Of a stretch of 19,002 nucleotides of DNA, positions 6,985-14,306 are shown one piece after another (the stretch's first letter is position 1; every line of letters begins with the position of its first letter). The notes under the pieces were generated by a model. It was not told the origin of the DNA. It ran no database searches and was given only the letters and a program-made list of their open reading frames with translations. Origin of the DNA: CAVXYC01 sp046154735 (GTDB lineage: Bacteria > Chloroflexota > UBA6077 > JACCZL01); NCBI GenBank assembly GCA_046154735.1, contig JBJXFJ010000087.1, positions 1 through 19,002 on the forward strand. The letters run 5' to 3'. A program made the translations under genes and the position numbers.

Positions 6985-8346
6985 CTATTTCACCGTGAAC
7001 GCCTGGATCAATTCTTGGAGATCGGCAACCTCTTCAAGCCGCCAGAGCAGATCGAGCGCATCTTGGGCACGCTTAGCGCCGAGTTTTGGCGTGCATGCCC
7101 CGATAAACTTCGCCGCCACATCGGCATCTGACATCGGATTGCGCAGGTGGCCCTTGGGGTAGCTTGCCTGCTCCACCAGCGTTTCACCAGACCGGGTCTG
7201 CACTTCAATTCGGCTGGTCATGGCTCCCGGAAATTGCGCCGTGAACTCCAAATTCTCGCTCACGCTGATGCGTTGCATGAGTGGTCGGAGCGCGGGGTCC
7301 AGAATTCGTTCTGAACGAAAGCTCTCCGTGGTAATGGCGCCATCCTGAAGCGCCACCGCCAGTAAGTACGGCAGGCTATGATCCGCGGTCTCGCGAGTGC
7401 GCGGGTCCCACTTGGCCGGCTCGCTCCCGATCTCTGAATAGGTCATCCAATACGTTTCCACGTGAAGCTGCTCGATATTCTCCACCGCCACACGCTCGCG
7501 CAGAGCCACGGCCATCTGGACCGGAGCTTGCGAATGTGCCTCGGCCGGATAGAACTTCAGGTGTGAGCCTTCAACCGCGAAGGGGCGTCCATTCTCGCCA
7601 CCCAAGAGGCCGATCTCGATGGGACCGGTGACCTGGTCCCACACACCGTGATGGCCCTCAAACGCTTCCGTCGGGCCAGTGATTCCTTCCGCGGCCAGGA
7701 GCGCCGCGAGCATACCGTTGCTGGCCGCTAAGGGTGTGGCCAACCCCTTCCACATGCTGAGCTCGCCGGCGCGAGTCTGCCTGGTGGCGACATTGGCGGT
7801 GACGGCGATGGCAATAGCCTCGCCAATCTGGTCCGGCTGGAGCCCCAGCAGCCGTCCGGCCGCGGCAGCCGCCCCTAACACGAGGTAGAGGCTCTGGTCC
7901 CAGCCACGCTCCCGCAGGTTCACTTGGTCCGCGATGGCCCGAAACATCTCGTACGCGGTCACCGTCCCAACAATCAGGCCCTGGCCACCCAGCTTGCGTG
8001 ATTCAGCCGCGGCGAGCACGGCGCCAAAGGCATCACTGGGATGCCCGGAGCCGGCCGACATGATCGTATCGTTCCAGTCCAGAAACCGCACCATGGCGCC
8101 GTTGGCGAGGGCGGCCAGCTCAAGTGTTGTCTGCGCGCGCTCTCCCAGCAATGAAGCCGAGGGACTGCTGGAGCGAGATCGCGCCAAGTGCTTGACGCGC
8201 AGCACCGGCTCGGCATCAAATGCCGCCGTGGCGCAGGCCAGGGTGTCAATGATGCGCCGTTTGCACTCGTGAATGGCGGCTGGTGTCAGAGCCTCAAACG
8301 TGATCCCCGCCGCGTATGACGCCAGTCGGCTCGTTGTCGCGTCCAT
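6985..8346 (-). CDS. MmgE/PrpD family protein
   Basis: A 453-residue cytoplasmic protein of the MmgE/PrpD family, which includes 2-methylcitrate dehydratase and cis-aconitate decarboxylase. Family features are visible in order: an N-terminal helical start (AAGITFEALTPAAIHECKRRIIDTLACA), FLDWNDT with GHPSDAFGAVLAAAE (about 90-115), AIAIAVTANVA, KGLATPLAASNGMLAALLAAEGITGP (about 195-220), the FYPAEAHSQAPVQMAV region, and DPRTRETADHSLPYLLAVALQDG in the second half. Length is normal. GGGGCGGGG precedes the ATG. It has no prpB/prpC partner nearby, so the substrate is unknown and a methylcitrate role is not supported by context. It is separated from the upstream ferritin-like genes by a terminator. 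Confidence 0.9.
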   Translation of the reverse strand: MDATTSRLASYAAGITFEALTPAAIHECKRRIIDTLACATAAFDAEPVLRVKHLARSRSSSPSASLLGERAQTTLELAALANGAMVRFLDWNDTIMSAGSGHPSDAFGAVLAAAESRKLGGQGLIVGTVTAYEMFRAIADQVNLRERGWDQSLYLVLGAAAAAGRLLGLQPDQIGEAIAIAVTANVATRQTRAGELSMWKGLATPLAASNGMLAALLAAEGITGPTEAFEGHHGVWDQVTGPIEIGLLGGENGRPFAVEGSHLKFYPAEAHSQAPVQMAVALRERVAVENIEQLHVETYWMTYSEIGSEPAKWDPRTRETADHSLPYLLAVALQDGAITTESFRSERILDPALRPLMQRISVSENLEFTAQFPGAMTSRIEVQTRSGETLVEQASYPKGHLRNPMSDADVAAKFIGACTPKLGAKRAQDALDLLWRLEEVADLQELIQAFTVK

Positions 8347-8499
8347 CGTTCCCCGCCCCCCTTGTGTTCAGATCTTCAGAGTCGCACGGACCATAGCACG
8401 CCCATGCTGTCCCAGAGTGTCATCAGCCGGCCAGGCCTGGCAGAAAAGTGACGGGCTTATACAGCGCATTGGCGCCCCGAAACGCGCGGGAGACCAGAA

Positions 8500-8526
8500 A
8501 GCCCGTTCGCGATGCGCGAACGGGCT
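8500..8526 (-). terminator. Intrinsic terminator of the ferritin-like operon
   Basis: A perfect 12-base inverted repeat (AGCCCGTTCGCG, 8500-8511, and its complement at 8515-8526) with a three-base loop. On the minus strand it is followed by TTCTGGT, a short U-rich tail. It lies 34 bases past the stop of the 8561-9325 gene. Confidence 0.75.
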
Positions 8527-8560
8527 CATAGGTGCTTACAGAGTGACCGATAGGAAATCG

Positions 8561-9325
8561 CTAGGGGCTATTTCCCACGGAGCTTCCGTCACCGGTGCGC
8601 GGCATCTGTGCCGGCATCTGGACGCTTGGCGTGGGTGCCCCCGGCTTCGGCACGGCTGTTGGGCCAGTCTGAGATCCAGTTTGAGGGGCCGGGGCGGCCT
8701 GCGGCGATGCCGCCTTTGCTCCCGTCTGGAACACATCCGGCACCGGGTAGCGGCCCAGAACGTACAGCAGAATTGACGCGTGCTGTTGATCGATGATCTG
8801 GAAATTCCCAGCAAGCTCGATTGCCGCGGCACTGCTCAGGTTTGGAATTGCTGAGAGATAGGTATCCGCCGCAATTTGCTCCAACATCAGAGCCAGCTCA
8901 GCCACGCCAGTCACATTGGTCACCTGCCCAAACGCCTGCTGAACCGTGGCGTTCAGGTCAGCCGGCGGTTGATCCACCGCGGCACCACCAGCCGACCGAA
9001 TGACGTTGTTCCACTGATCGCGCGCAAACTGGTGGTGAGCCTGAGCGGTCTGCACGTAGGTCGCCACGGCCGGAGGCACGGTTCCCAATCGTCCGGCGGT
9101 TGCCGCGGACAATGCCGCGGTATAGGTATTCACGGCGAGCACCTCCAGGGAGGCCGCGAATCGAGCGATGGCGAGATCTCCCTGAGCGCTGGGCTGCGCA
9201 AATGTGAATTTGGCTGTTCCAATCAAGGCCAGCCCCGCACCGGCGGCGCCCGAGGCAACGATGAAGTTGCGCCGGGTCCACGGTGTCGACGTGAGTGCTG
9301 CTGTGATCGTCATTGAGTCTCTCAT
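8561..9325 (-). CDS. Tat-exported ferritin-like domain protein (second of pair)
   Basis: A 254-residue protein. Its N-terminus has a twin-arginine signal, TRRNFIVASGAAGAGLALIG, ending near TFA. The mature part is a ferritin-like helical bundle with likely iron ligands in LEVLAVNTY, AHHQFARDQW, LEQIAADTYL and IDQQHASILLYVLGRYP. A low-complexity Pro/Ala/Gln/Gly tail (about 200-254) follows. I chose ATG 9325, not the longer frame from 9502, because it gives a Tat signal at the start and overlaps the previous stop codon by four bases (ATGA), meaning translational coupling. It belongs to the same family as its neighbour (Ferritin_2-like). The role (iron or oxidative stress outside the cytoplasm) is inferred from the fold. 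Confidence 0.85.
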   Translation of the reverse strand: MRDSMTITAALTSTPWTRRNFIVASGAAGAGLALIGTAKFTFAQPSAQGDLAIARFAASLEVLAVNTYTAALSAATAGRLGTVPPAVATYVQTAQAHHQFARDQWNNVIRSAGGAAVDQPPADLNATVQQAFGQVTNVTGVAELALMLEQIAADTYLSAIPNLSSAAAIELAGNFQIIDQQHASILLYVLGRYPVPDVFQTGAKAASPQAAPAPQTGSQTGPTAVPKPGAPTPSVQMPAQMPRTGDGSSVGNSP

Positions 9326-10176
9326 CGGAGCGCCCCCTCTGCTGGTGGGCTCGCATTGTCCGTGCCCTGGGTAGGCTGGGGAAACGCCACGGAGCCTGCC
9401 GCGGCGGGCAACGCGGCCACATTTGTTGGAATGGCAATCAATTCTGGGGCGCCGCCGGCCAAGAGAGCGCCCACAGCTCGAAGCGTGGCCAGATGCTGGC
9501 ACTCCACACCCATGACACTCGCCATGAGAGTTTTCATTCGTGCATCGTCTAACAGCGCAAGGTTTGCCAGGTACGTTTCCGTGGCTACTTCCTCAAGCGT
9601 GGCGGCCAGCGTCACCACATCCGCGGGAGTCCGCAGTGTTGGCGTTGCCTGCTGGACAATGGGCGTGTACTTCGGATTCGGATTTGTCTGAGGCTGTCCA
9701 CCTAGCGATTGGGTCTGCGCCTGAAACGCCTGGCGGTGCTCATCATGCTGGCGCATGGTGACTTCCGCGAACGACTTCACCACGGCATTGCCATTGGCAA
9801 TAAAGGGCAAACCTAGCGCTGCGCCATACGTGGCAACCGCCAGCACTTCAAGCGATGACGCGGTCTGAAAGATCTGAATATTTGTGGCTGTATCGGCGCG
9901 GGCGGGCTGGGCAACAATCCCGGACAAGAGCGACGCAAAGCCGCCAGCCATGACTCCTCGACCTACCAACGCTCCAAGTCCCAGATTCCGAATAAGCTCT
10001 CGGCGACTCTGGTTGAGTTTGCTGACGTCGTTCGGCTCAATCGGTCGGCTTTCAGCCTTCGACCTGTGAAGCTCCGAAAATTCCTTCAATGCCCCTGGCA
10101 TGCCGCGCATCGCATCAGCATGCAGGTCCCGAGATTCGACCACGAGCTCAGTTAACTGTCGCTCATCGACGTTCAT
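9322..10176 (-). CDS. Tat-exported ferritin-like domain protein (first of pair)
   Basis: A 284-residue protein. Unusually, about 57 residues precede the twin-arginine motif SRRELIRNLGLGALVG; the hydrophobic stretch then runs to AQPARA, a good cleavage site near residue 94. The mature part is a ferritin-like bundle with likely metal ligands in LEVLAVATYGAA, MRQHDEHRQAFQ, LEEVATETYLANLALL and GVECQHLATLRAVGALL. It ends in a Pro/Thr-rich tail. AGAGAGGCAG precedes the start. Export of a folded, possibly metal-loaded protein fits the Tat route. It forms a two-gene operon with the downstream paralogue, and the two may assemble together. Confidence 0.85.
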   Translation of the reverse strand: MNVDERQLTELVVESRDLHADAMRGMPGALKEFSELHRSKAESRPIEPNDVSKLNQSRRELIRNLGLGALVGRGVMAGGFASLLSGIVAQPARADTATNIQIFQTASSLEVLAVATYGAALGLPFIANGNAVVKSFAEVTMRQHDEHRQAFQAQTQSLGGQPQTNPNPKYTPIVQQATPTLRTPADVVTLAATLEEVATETYLANLALLDDARMKTLMASVMGVECQHLATLRAVGALLAGGAPELIAIPTNVAALPAAAGSVAFPQPTQGTDNASPPAEGALR

Positions 10177-10782
10177 CTCTGCCTCTCTTTCCTAACTTTT
10201 CTATCCGATCGGTTACGGAGATACCTCTGGCTCAAACCACAAGGTTGGGCCGGTGGCGCGATTCAGACCTCCTAGATCCCACGCGTGGGCGAATCCGCGG
10301 TACGGTATTATCCATCTGCACTACTACACTAATGGTTACGTGGAGCAGCACACATTGGATCATTTGCAGCTCACCGTGAACTGCCTACGTGAAGTGCAAC
10401 TTCCATACCGTGAGTGGGGAGGGGGGAGAAAGCCGATCGCCACGCACAACAGCAAACATCGTCAGAGCTTGTCTGACACATAGCTTCACTATTGGTGGGA
10501 AATGGACTGCATCAGGGCCTCTGAAGACGCTTCCCTGGAGAGAACGGTTTCTCCCCATCCTGGCACGCCGGCTGAGGCTGCACAACTTTCTGAAGTGAAA
10601 CTACCCTTTAGCCACCAGCGTCTCAACAAGCTCCAGTGCATCCTGTGGAGGCGACTCTTCCAGCGCAAGCCGCTGGGCTCGTGCTTGCCGCGACCGATGC
10701 AGCTTAGGATGCTGTGGTTTCCTACAATGTCAATATACTTATGATATTGCCAAGTCACATTGGTATGTGATACCATAGTCCC
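10177..10782. other. Gene-poor stretch with possible decayed sequence
   Basis: No convincing intact gene. Open frames at 10253-10483 and 10389-10598 (plus) have odd composition and no ribosome binding site. A minus-strand frame from 10729 to 10601 lacks a normal start but ends in RQARAQRLALEESPPQDALE..., which looks like the C-terminal end of a real small protein, so it may be a remnant. Positions 10541-10558 contain a GGAGA...TCTCC inverted repeat. The ferritin-like operon promoter must be near 10180-10260, but I could not identify a clear one. Confidence 0.4.
10747..10776 (+). promoter_or_regulatory. Toxin-antitoxin promoter with palindromic operator
   Basis: TTGCCA (10747-10752) and TACCAT (10771-10776), 18 bases apart, make a plausible promoter. 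A perfect inverted repeat, TGGTAT-GTG-ATACCA (10761-10775), overlaps the -10 element. This is where an RHH antitoxin would bind to repress its own operon. Transcription would start near 10783. Confidence 0.6.
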
Positions 10783-10806
10783 ATGGCGAAGCAGGAGCGA
10801 ATCAGT

Positions 10807-11085
10807 ATGACCAGGGGCACCGCGCGAACCCATGTCGTCTTTCCCAGGGACCTCATGGATGCGATCGACGCGGTTGTTGGGCGTGGCGAGCGCAGTAAGT
10901 TCCTAGCGTCAGCGGCCGAGGAGAAGCTCCGCCGCATGCAACTTGTTTCAGTGGCACATCGGGTGGCGGGATCATTGAAGAGTGTGGATACCCCCGACTG
11001 GGAGACATCTGAGTCCGGAGCGGCCTGGGTGCACGATGCGCGGCAGGAGGATCAGGCGCGACTGGACAAAATGAGCCAGCCTTAA
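10807..11085 (+). CDS. Ribbon-helix-helix antitoxin (VapB-like)
   Basis: The antitoxin binds and blocks the VapC toxin encoded next to it and represses the operon. The N-terminal part ARTHVVFPRDLMDAIDAVVGRGERSKFLASAAEEKLRR has the beta-strand and two-helix pattern of RHH/CopG proteins. The C-terminal PDWETSESGAAWVHDARQEDQARLDK has the acidic/aromatic look of a toxin-binding tail. I prefer ATG 10807 because AGGAG sits nine bases upstream and inside the predicted transcript; an ATG at 10783 adds eight residues and would be read from a leaderless message. The toxin gene begins nine bases after the stop. Family is clear; the exact subclass is not. Confidence 0.8.
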   Translation: MTRGTARTHVVFPRDLMDAIDAVVGRGERSKFLASAAEEKLRRMQLVSVAHRVAGSLKSVDTPDWETSESGAAWVHDARQEDQARLDKMSQP

Positions 11086-11094
11086 CCGCTTCGT

Positions 11095-11496
11095 ATGGCG
11101 CGCTATCTTCTCGATACCACGACTCTGATCGACTTCTCGAAAGGTCGTGAGCCCACTCGATCCTGGGTGCTTGAGCACGTTGACTCGGGTGACGAGCTCG
11201 GCGTCTCACCTATCAATCTGGCTGAGTTCTATGCTGGCGTTGACCCTGCCCATCATGCGGACTGGGATGAGTTTTTCAACCTACTCACGTTCTGGTCTAT
11301 TGATCGAGCGTTGGCCAAGCGCGGCGGTGCGATCCGTTATGAGCACGCGCGCAAAGGTCTGCAGCTCTCCGCGACGGATACGTTGATCGCCGCGGTGGCG
11401 GAAGCTCACCAGGCGGTGCTGGTGACCGCCAACATCAAAGATTTCCCGATGGACACGATCACAGTGATCAGTCCATCATCCGCGGGCATTCAATAG
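11095..11496 (+). CDS. vapC: VapC-type PIN-domain ribonuclease toxin
   Basis: A 133-residue PIN-domain protein. VapC toxins are Mg2+-dependent RNases that cut tRNA or rRNA when free of antitoxin. The acidic residues of the active site are all present: D7 (YLLDTTTLIDF), E44 (INLAEFYAG), D95 (LSATDTLIAAVA) and D116 (TANIKDF), so the toxin should be active. Length is normal. There is no clear ribosome binding site, which fits translation coupled to the antitoxin nine bases upstream. The pair sits between two gene-poor stretches, a usual setting for a mobile toxin-antitoxin module. The RNA target cannot be predicted. Confidence 0.92.
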   Translation: MARYLLDTTTLIDFSKGREPTRSWVLEHVDSGDELGVSPINLAEFYAGVDPAHHADWDEFFNLLTFWSIDRALAKRGGAIRYEHARKGLQLSATDTLIAAVAEAHQAVLVTANIKDFPMDTITVISPSSAGIQ

Positions 11497-12372
11497 CAGC
11501 TCAAGATCACAGACACTGGCCAATAAAGTGAAAACTTGCGGACAAGAAGAGCGTATCGATATATCGCAAAACGACTACCCACCATATGAAGCGTAATCAC
11601 ACCACGATCCATCATGTCGAGGGTCGCCGAACGGCATCGACTGTGGATGATTCCCTTTCGATGGTACCTGTAGCGAATGTGGCACTGCGTTTAGACTCTG
11701 AGCACCGGCGGAGCTTTGTGCGACCCAGAGCGCACTGTCCAAGCCTGGCCCCCCGATCAGATATCAGTACAAAGATCGACTCCGTGATTGGGCAGACGCT
11801 GGACGGGAAGATGCCTTCACAGAAGTGCTGGTGAGTCGGACACAATGTGTCCCGCAACCCCGAGCCGCTTGATGTCCGCTCCTGGATGCAATGCGGTCTC
11901 CAGCGTGATTGGTCGTTCTTGATACTCACATCTGTCAAGACCATCAACGAGTGGCTCGGACGCCCTGATCGCCTGCTCTCACCTCAAGTCCATGAGATGA
12001 TCGTCATCACTATGAAACGCCCTCAGAATATTGTCGTCATGGAGTTGAGAGACGTGTGGGGGCGATGGAAAAGGCTGGCCCGGCTGATCGATGACACCGG
12101 GCTCCGTGTGATCATCCTCGAAGGGGTCCTCCTCCCTGACAAGCTATGCAAGTGGGAGTCCTGATCAATCATCTAATCCACAAGGCCAATTGCCCACCGA
12201 CGCTGACGCTATGTGTAAGTGAAGCTCTAGCGAGGTTTGCACAACAGGGCAGAGTGCTGAATGCAAGAAGACGAGCGCAAGCGCAAGCCGTCCACGCCAG
12301 GAAGCCCGGGGCCGCGCATGCTTTCAAGCGTGCACGATCCCAGGCTTCCTGGCTTGCTCAACCCGTGGGGAG
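11497..12372. other. Gene-poor stretch, possibly decayed
   Basis: About 880 bases without a gene I can support. Plus-strand frames at 11586-11834 (82 residues), 11847-12164 (105 residues, GTG start) and 12146-12376 have no ribosome binding site and no recognised motif. The middle one has the most protein-like composition in its second half (MELRDVWGRWKRLARLIDD) and could be a degraded or unusual gene. A long imperfect hairpin lies at 12297-12352. Together with 10177-10782 this makes an accessory-looking island around the toxin-antitoxin pair. Confidence 0.4.
12297..12352. repeat. Long imperfect hairpin
   Basis: The outer arms CCAGGAAGCC (12297-12306) and GGCTTCCTGG (12343-12352) pair perfectly. 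After a mismatch GGG/CCC pairs, and an inner stem GCATGCTT/AAGCGTGC closes on a two-base loop with one G-T pair. The whole 56-base unit folds almost end to end. It lies 20 bases past the stop of the minus-strand GlsB/YeaQ gene but has no T-run, so it may be a REP-like element or a transcript end structure. Confidence 0.6.
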
Positions 12373-12642
12373 CTAAATGGGTGAGCGACCTGGCAGGGCA
12401 CGCACCAGGGCAATGAGGGCGATTGCGCCAATGAACGCCACGACGATGCTACCCAGGAGACCAGCGCTGCTGCCGGGCGCGATGATTCCAAAGATCAACC
12501 CACCAACAATGGCGCCTACGATTCCGACGACGATATCGCCGACCATTCCGTAGCCGCCGCCCTTCATGAATTGACCGGCCAACCAACCAGCTATCAGGCC
12601 CACGATGAGCCACGCAATAATGCCACCGGGTTCCAACGACAT
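12373..12642 (-). CDS. GlsB/YeaQ/YmgE family membrane protein
   Basis: An 89-residue, very hydrophobic, Gly-rich protein of the transglycosylase-associated (GlsB/YeaQ/YmgE) family, small inner-membrane proteins linked to envelope stress. Three membrane segments are visible: IIAWLIVGLIAGWLAGQF, then MVGDIVVGIVGAIVGGLIFGII, then LLGSIVVAFIGAIALIALVRAL. The GWLAGQFMKGGGYGMVGDIVVGIVGA stretch is the family hallmark. I chose ATG 12642 because AGGAG lies seven bases upstream; the frame continues to 12666, adding eight atypical residues. It is downstream of the two paralogous small proteins on the same strand. The biochemical function is not known for the family. Confidence 0.9.
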   Translation of the reverse strand: MSLEPGGIIAWLIVGLIAGWLAGQFMKGGGYGMVGDIVVGIVGAIVGGLIFGIIAPGSSAGLLGSIVVAFIGAIALIALVRALPGRSPI

Positions 12643-12737
12643 AGTCTTACTCCTGTTCAAGCCCAATGCTTGAAATCATTCCGTCGTGGCTGACCCACGC
12701 GGGAGATTGCGCGTCGCCTAAATCGATAGAGCGTGTG

Positions 12738-13223
12738 CTACACGGAAAGCAATCGGTCAAAGAACGAACGATATCGCCGCAGGGCAAGTCGCAGCTCCTC
12801 CGTGGAAACGTCCTCACCCTTCTGCCACTGCTGCTCCAGACCTGAGCGCTCGTCCGCAAACGCTTGGGCGAGATTCTTGATCACCTCCGCCACCAGTCCA
12901 TCGGCCTGCTCCACTGCGTGCCGCGGATCATCCACAAATCCAGCCTGAACTTCGGTCCAACGGCCGTGAAACGCGTTCGCATCGTCAGACGCGAAGAGTG
13001 CCTCCGCTCCGTCCGCTTGCCCCTGCCCGGCCGGTATCCCGGCGGTCGGCGGCTCGGTGGGAGACGTGGACTCAGTCACTCGCTGGGGCGGATCGGGCTC
13101 AATCCAACGTTCCTCGTGGGACGGACCTTCTGCTTCGTCTTCCCGACGGCGAGAATCGGTGGTAGTGGAGCCCCGGGCGATATCCGCGGTTGAAAGTGGC
13201 TGCTCATCGGATCGCATTGTCAT
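12738..13223 (-). CDS. Small protein, paralogue of its upstream neighbour
   Basis: A 161-residue soluble protein. Residues 1-80 are polar and low-complexity (Ser, Thr, Pro, Glu, Gly), probably disordered. Residues 85-160 form a conserved helical domain: FHGRWTEVQAGFVDDPRHAV, EQADGLVAEVIKNLAQAFADE, and STEELRLALRRYRSFFDRLL. The W..vQ..FVDDP..A...AD.LV.EV pattern is shared with the upstream gene, so the two are paralogues. Its start codon overlaps that gene's stop by four bases (ATGA), meaning coupled translation. I have seen this domain in uncharacterised proteins of Actinobacteria and Chloroflexota but know no function. It lacks the membrane anchor of the neighbour. Confidence 0.8.
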   Translation of the reverse strand: MTMRSDEQPLSTADIARGSTTTDSRRREDEAEGPSHEERWIEPDPPQRVTESTSPTEPPTAGIPAGQGQADGAEALFASDDANAFHGRWTEVQAGFVDDPRHAVEQADGLVAEVIKNLAQAFADERSGLEQQWQKGEDVSTEELRLALRRYRSFFDRLLSV

Positions 13224-13798
13224 CGTCGCACCTCTCTCGCGCTCGGCTGCTCCAGGCGGGCCGGTTCCTCAGTCTCAAGGAGGTCGTCAAAAAGGGCTCG
13301 GTAATGCACAAAGGCAGTTCTGAGCTCCTCAGTATCTGCACGGTGGTCAGAGCTCCGCAGCGCTATCTCATGCGCTGCGCGATAGTGCTCCACCACTTGC
13401 GGGTGATCCACTGAGATATCCTCGGCTTGCTGCTGGAAATCTCCCATTGGGTAGCCACGCGCCTGCATCACCTCTCCCACCAGCGCATCAGCCTCATCAG
13501 TGGCCGCCACCGGATCATCCACAAATTGAGCCTGAGCCAAGCGCCAGCGGTCAGAGAACTGCCGACTCTCATCCACGGAAAGGGCGCGGATATCAAGGCG
13601 GCTGACACGCTTTGCTCGTGCCTCCAGGGCAGCCTCAGCTCGACCTCGATCACCCTCTGAGCTAACAACCTGCTGGTATTCCGGCCCAAACCGATCCTGG
13701 AGCTGATCCGTCCGCCGCTTCTGGAGATACAGCCAGGCTGCAATTGCGCCCAGCACCACCACAGCCAGTACGAGTACGATGGTGAGCCCATTGTCCAT
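13220..13798 (-). CDS. Membrane-anchored small protein, paralogue of 12738-13223
   Basis: A 192-residue protein with one N-terminal membrane segment (about 5-26, TIVLVLAVVVLGAIAAWLYL) followed by a basic stretch, so the bulk is probably cytoplasmic. Then come RTDQLQDRFGPEYQQVV, a Glu/Arg/Ala-rich helix, RVSRLDIRALS, and the domain shared with the next gene: FSDRWRLAQAQFVDDPVAA (81-99), DEADALVGEVMQARGYP, SVDHPQVVEHYRAAHEIA and TEELRTAFVHYRALFDDLL (156-174). I chose ATG 13798 because AAGGAGGT lies eight bases upstream; the frame continues to 13831. This belongs to a widespread uncharacterised family. Its coupled paralogue suggests a membrane-bound and a soluble partner working together. Confidence 0.85.
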   Translation of the reverse strand: MDNGLTIVLVLAVVVLGAIAAWLYLQKRRTDQLQDRFGPEYQQVVSSEGDRGRAEAALEARAKRVSRLDIRALSVDESRQFSDRWRLAQAQFVDDPVAATDEADALVGEVMQARGYPMGDFQQQAEDISVDHPQVVEHYRAAHEIALRSSDHRADTEELRTAFVHYRALFDDLLETEEPARLEQPSAREVRR

Positions 13799-14306
13799 AC
13801 GATTCGACCTCCTTTTCGTCCCAATCGGCAATCAGGTGTCATCTGATACCTGCTACCCTGGCAACAGGTCTGAAATGGCATCCTGGAGCGCGCCCTCGAA
13901 ACTCCAGCAGAAGCCCTATCAAGCAGAGTGCGTGCCACAAGTGCATGCTAAGGGTTCCCCGTGGGTCAAACTTCCAGCGCCCGGTCCAAATTGGTCTGTG
14001 CGGTTCTCCCGCCACCGGTGATGTCGGGCATCTTGCCCGACAGTCTCGAACCGACCGCGCGGCGGCGAGCAGGAACGCCCCAGTCTGTCGGGCAAGATGC
14101 CCGACACCACCGATGACCTCCACCCGACAATCCATGATTGACAGAGCACTGGCGTCCCACACCGAAGAGACCACGCGCGGCAAGACAGTGGGCACTCTTG
14201 CGCGTAACAACTCTCAACCTCACGGACCTACTAGACCAGAAGATTCCCCGGCGTCTATTGACTCACGCGACTCCGGAGGGCTCTACTCGGAAAGGAGGAC
14301 ACGGAC
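13799..14306. other. Intergenic region upstream of the protease cluster
   Basis: About 500 bases between divergent gene groups. It holds the paired inverted repeats at 14016-14111. Open frames through it (for example 13945-14646 plus and 13839-14210 minus) owe their length to GC-rich repeat DNA and show no protein motif. AAAGGAGG (14291-14298) is a strong ribosome binding site for the M14 gene. TTGACT (14257-14262) and TCTACT (14282-14287) resemble promoter elements but would start transcription inside that site, so the real promoter is uncertain. Confidence 0.5.
14016..14111. repeat. Inverted pair of palindromic REP-like units
   Basis: Two 21-base units, 14022-14042 and 14086-14106, are each a near-perfect palindrome (arms TGTCGGGCA and TGCCCGACA around a three-base centre) and are inverted copies of each other, 43 bases apart. 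Outside them CGGTGA and CCACCG extend the match with one mismatch. Two head-to-head palindromic units of this kind are the layout of a BIME (paired REPs). No RAYT transposase is in the window. Confidence 0.75.

Noticed and set aside
9325..9502. Longer start for the second ferritin-like protein
   Set aside because: Would place 59 Arg/Gly-rich residues before the Tat signal and overlap the upstream gene by about 180 bases; ATG 9325 gives a coupled ATGA start.
10389..10598. Plus-strand frame of 69 residues that might be a transposase fragment
   Set aside because: No transposase motif can be recognised and no terminal repeats bracket it.
12146..12376. Plus-strand frame of 76 residues
   Set aside because: Covers the imperfect hairpin, Arg/Ala-rich composition, no ribosome binding site and no motif.
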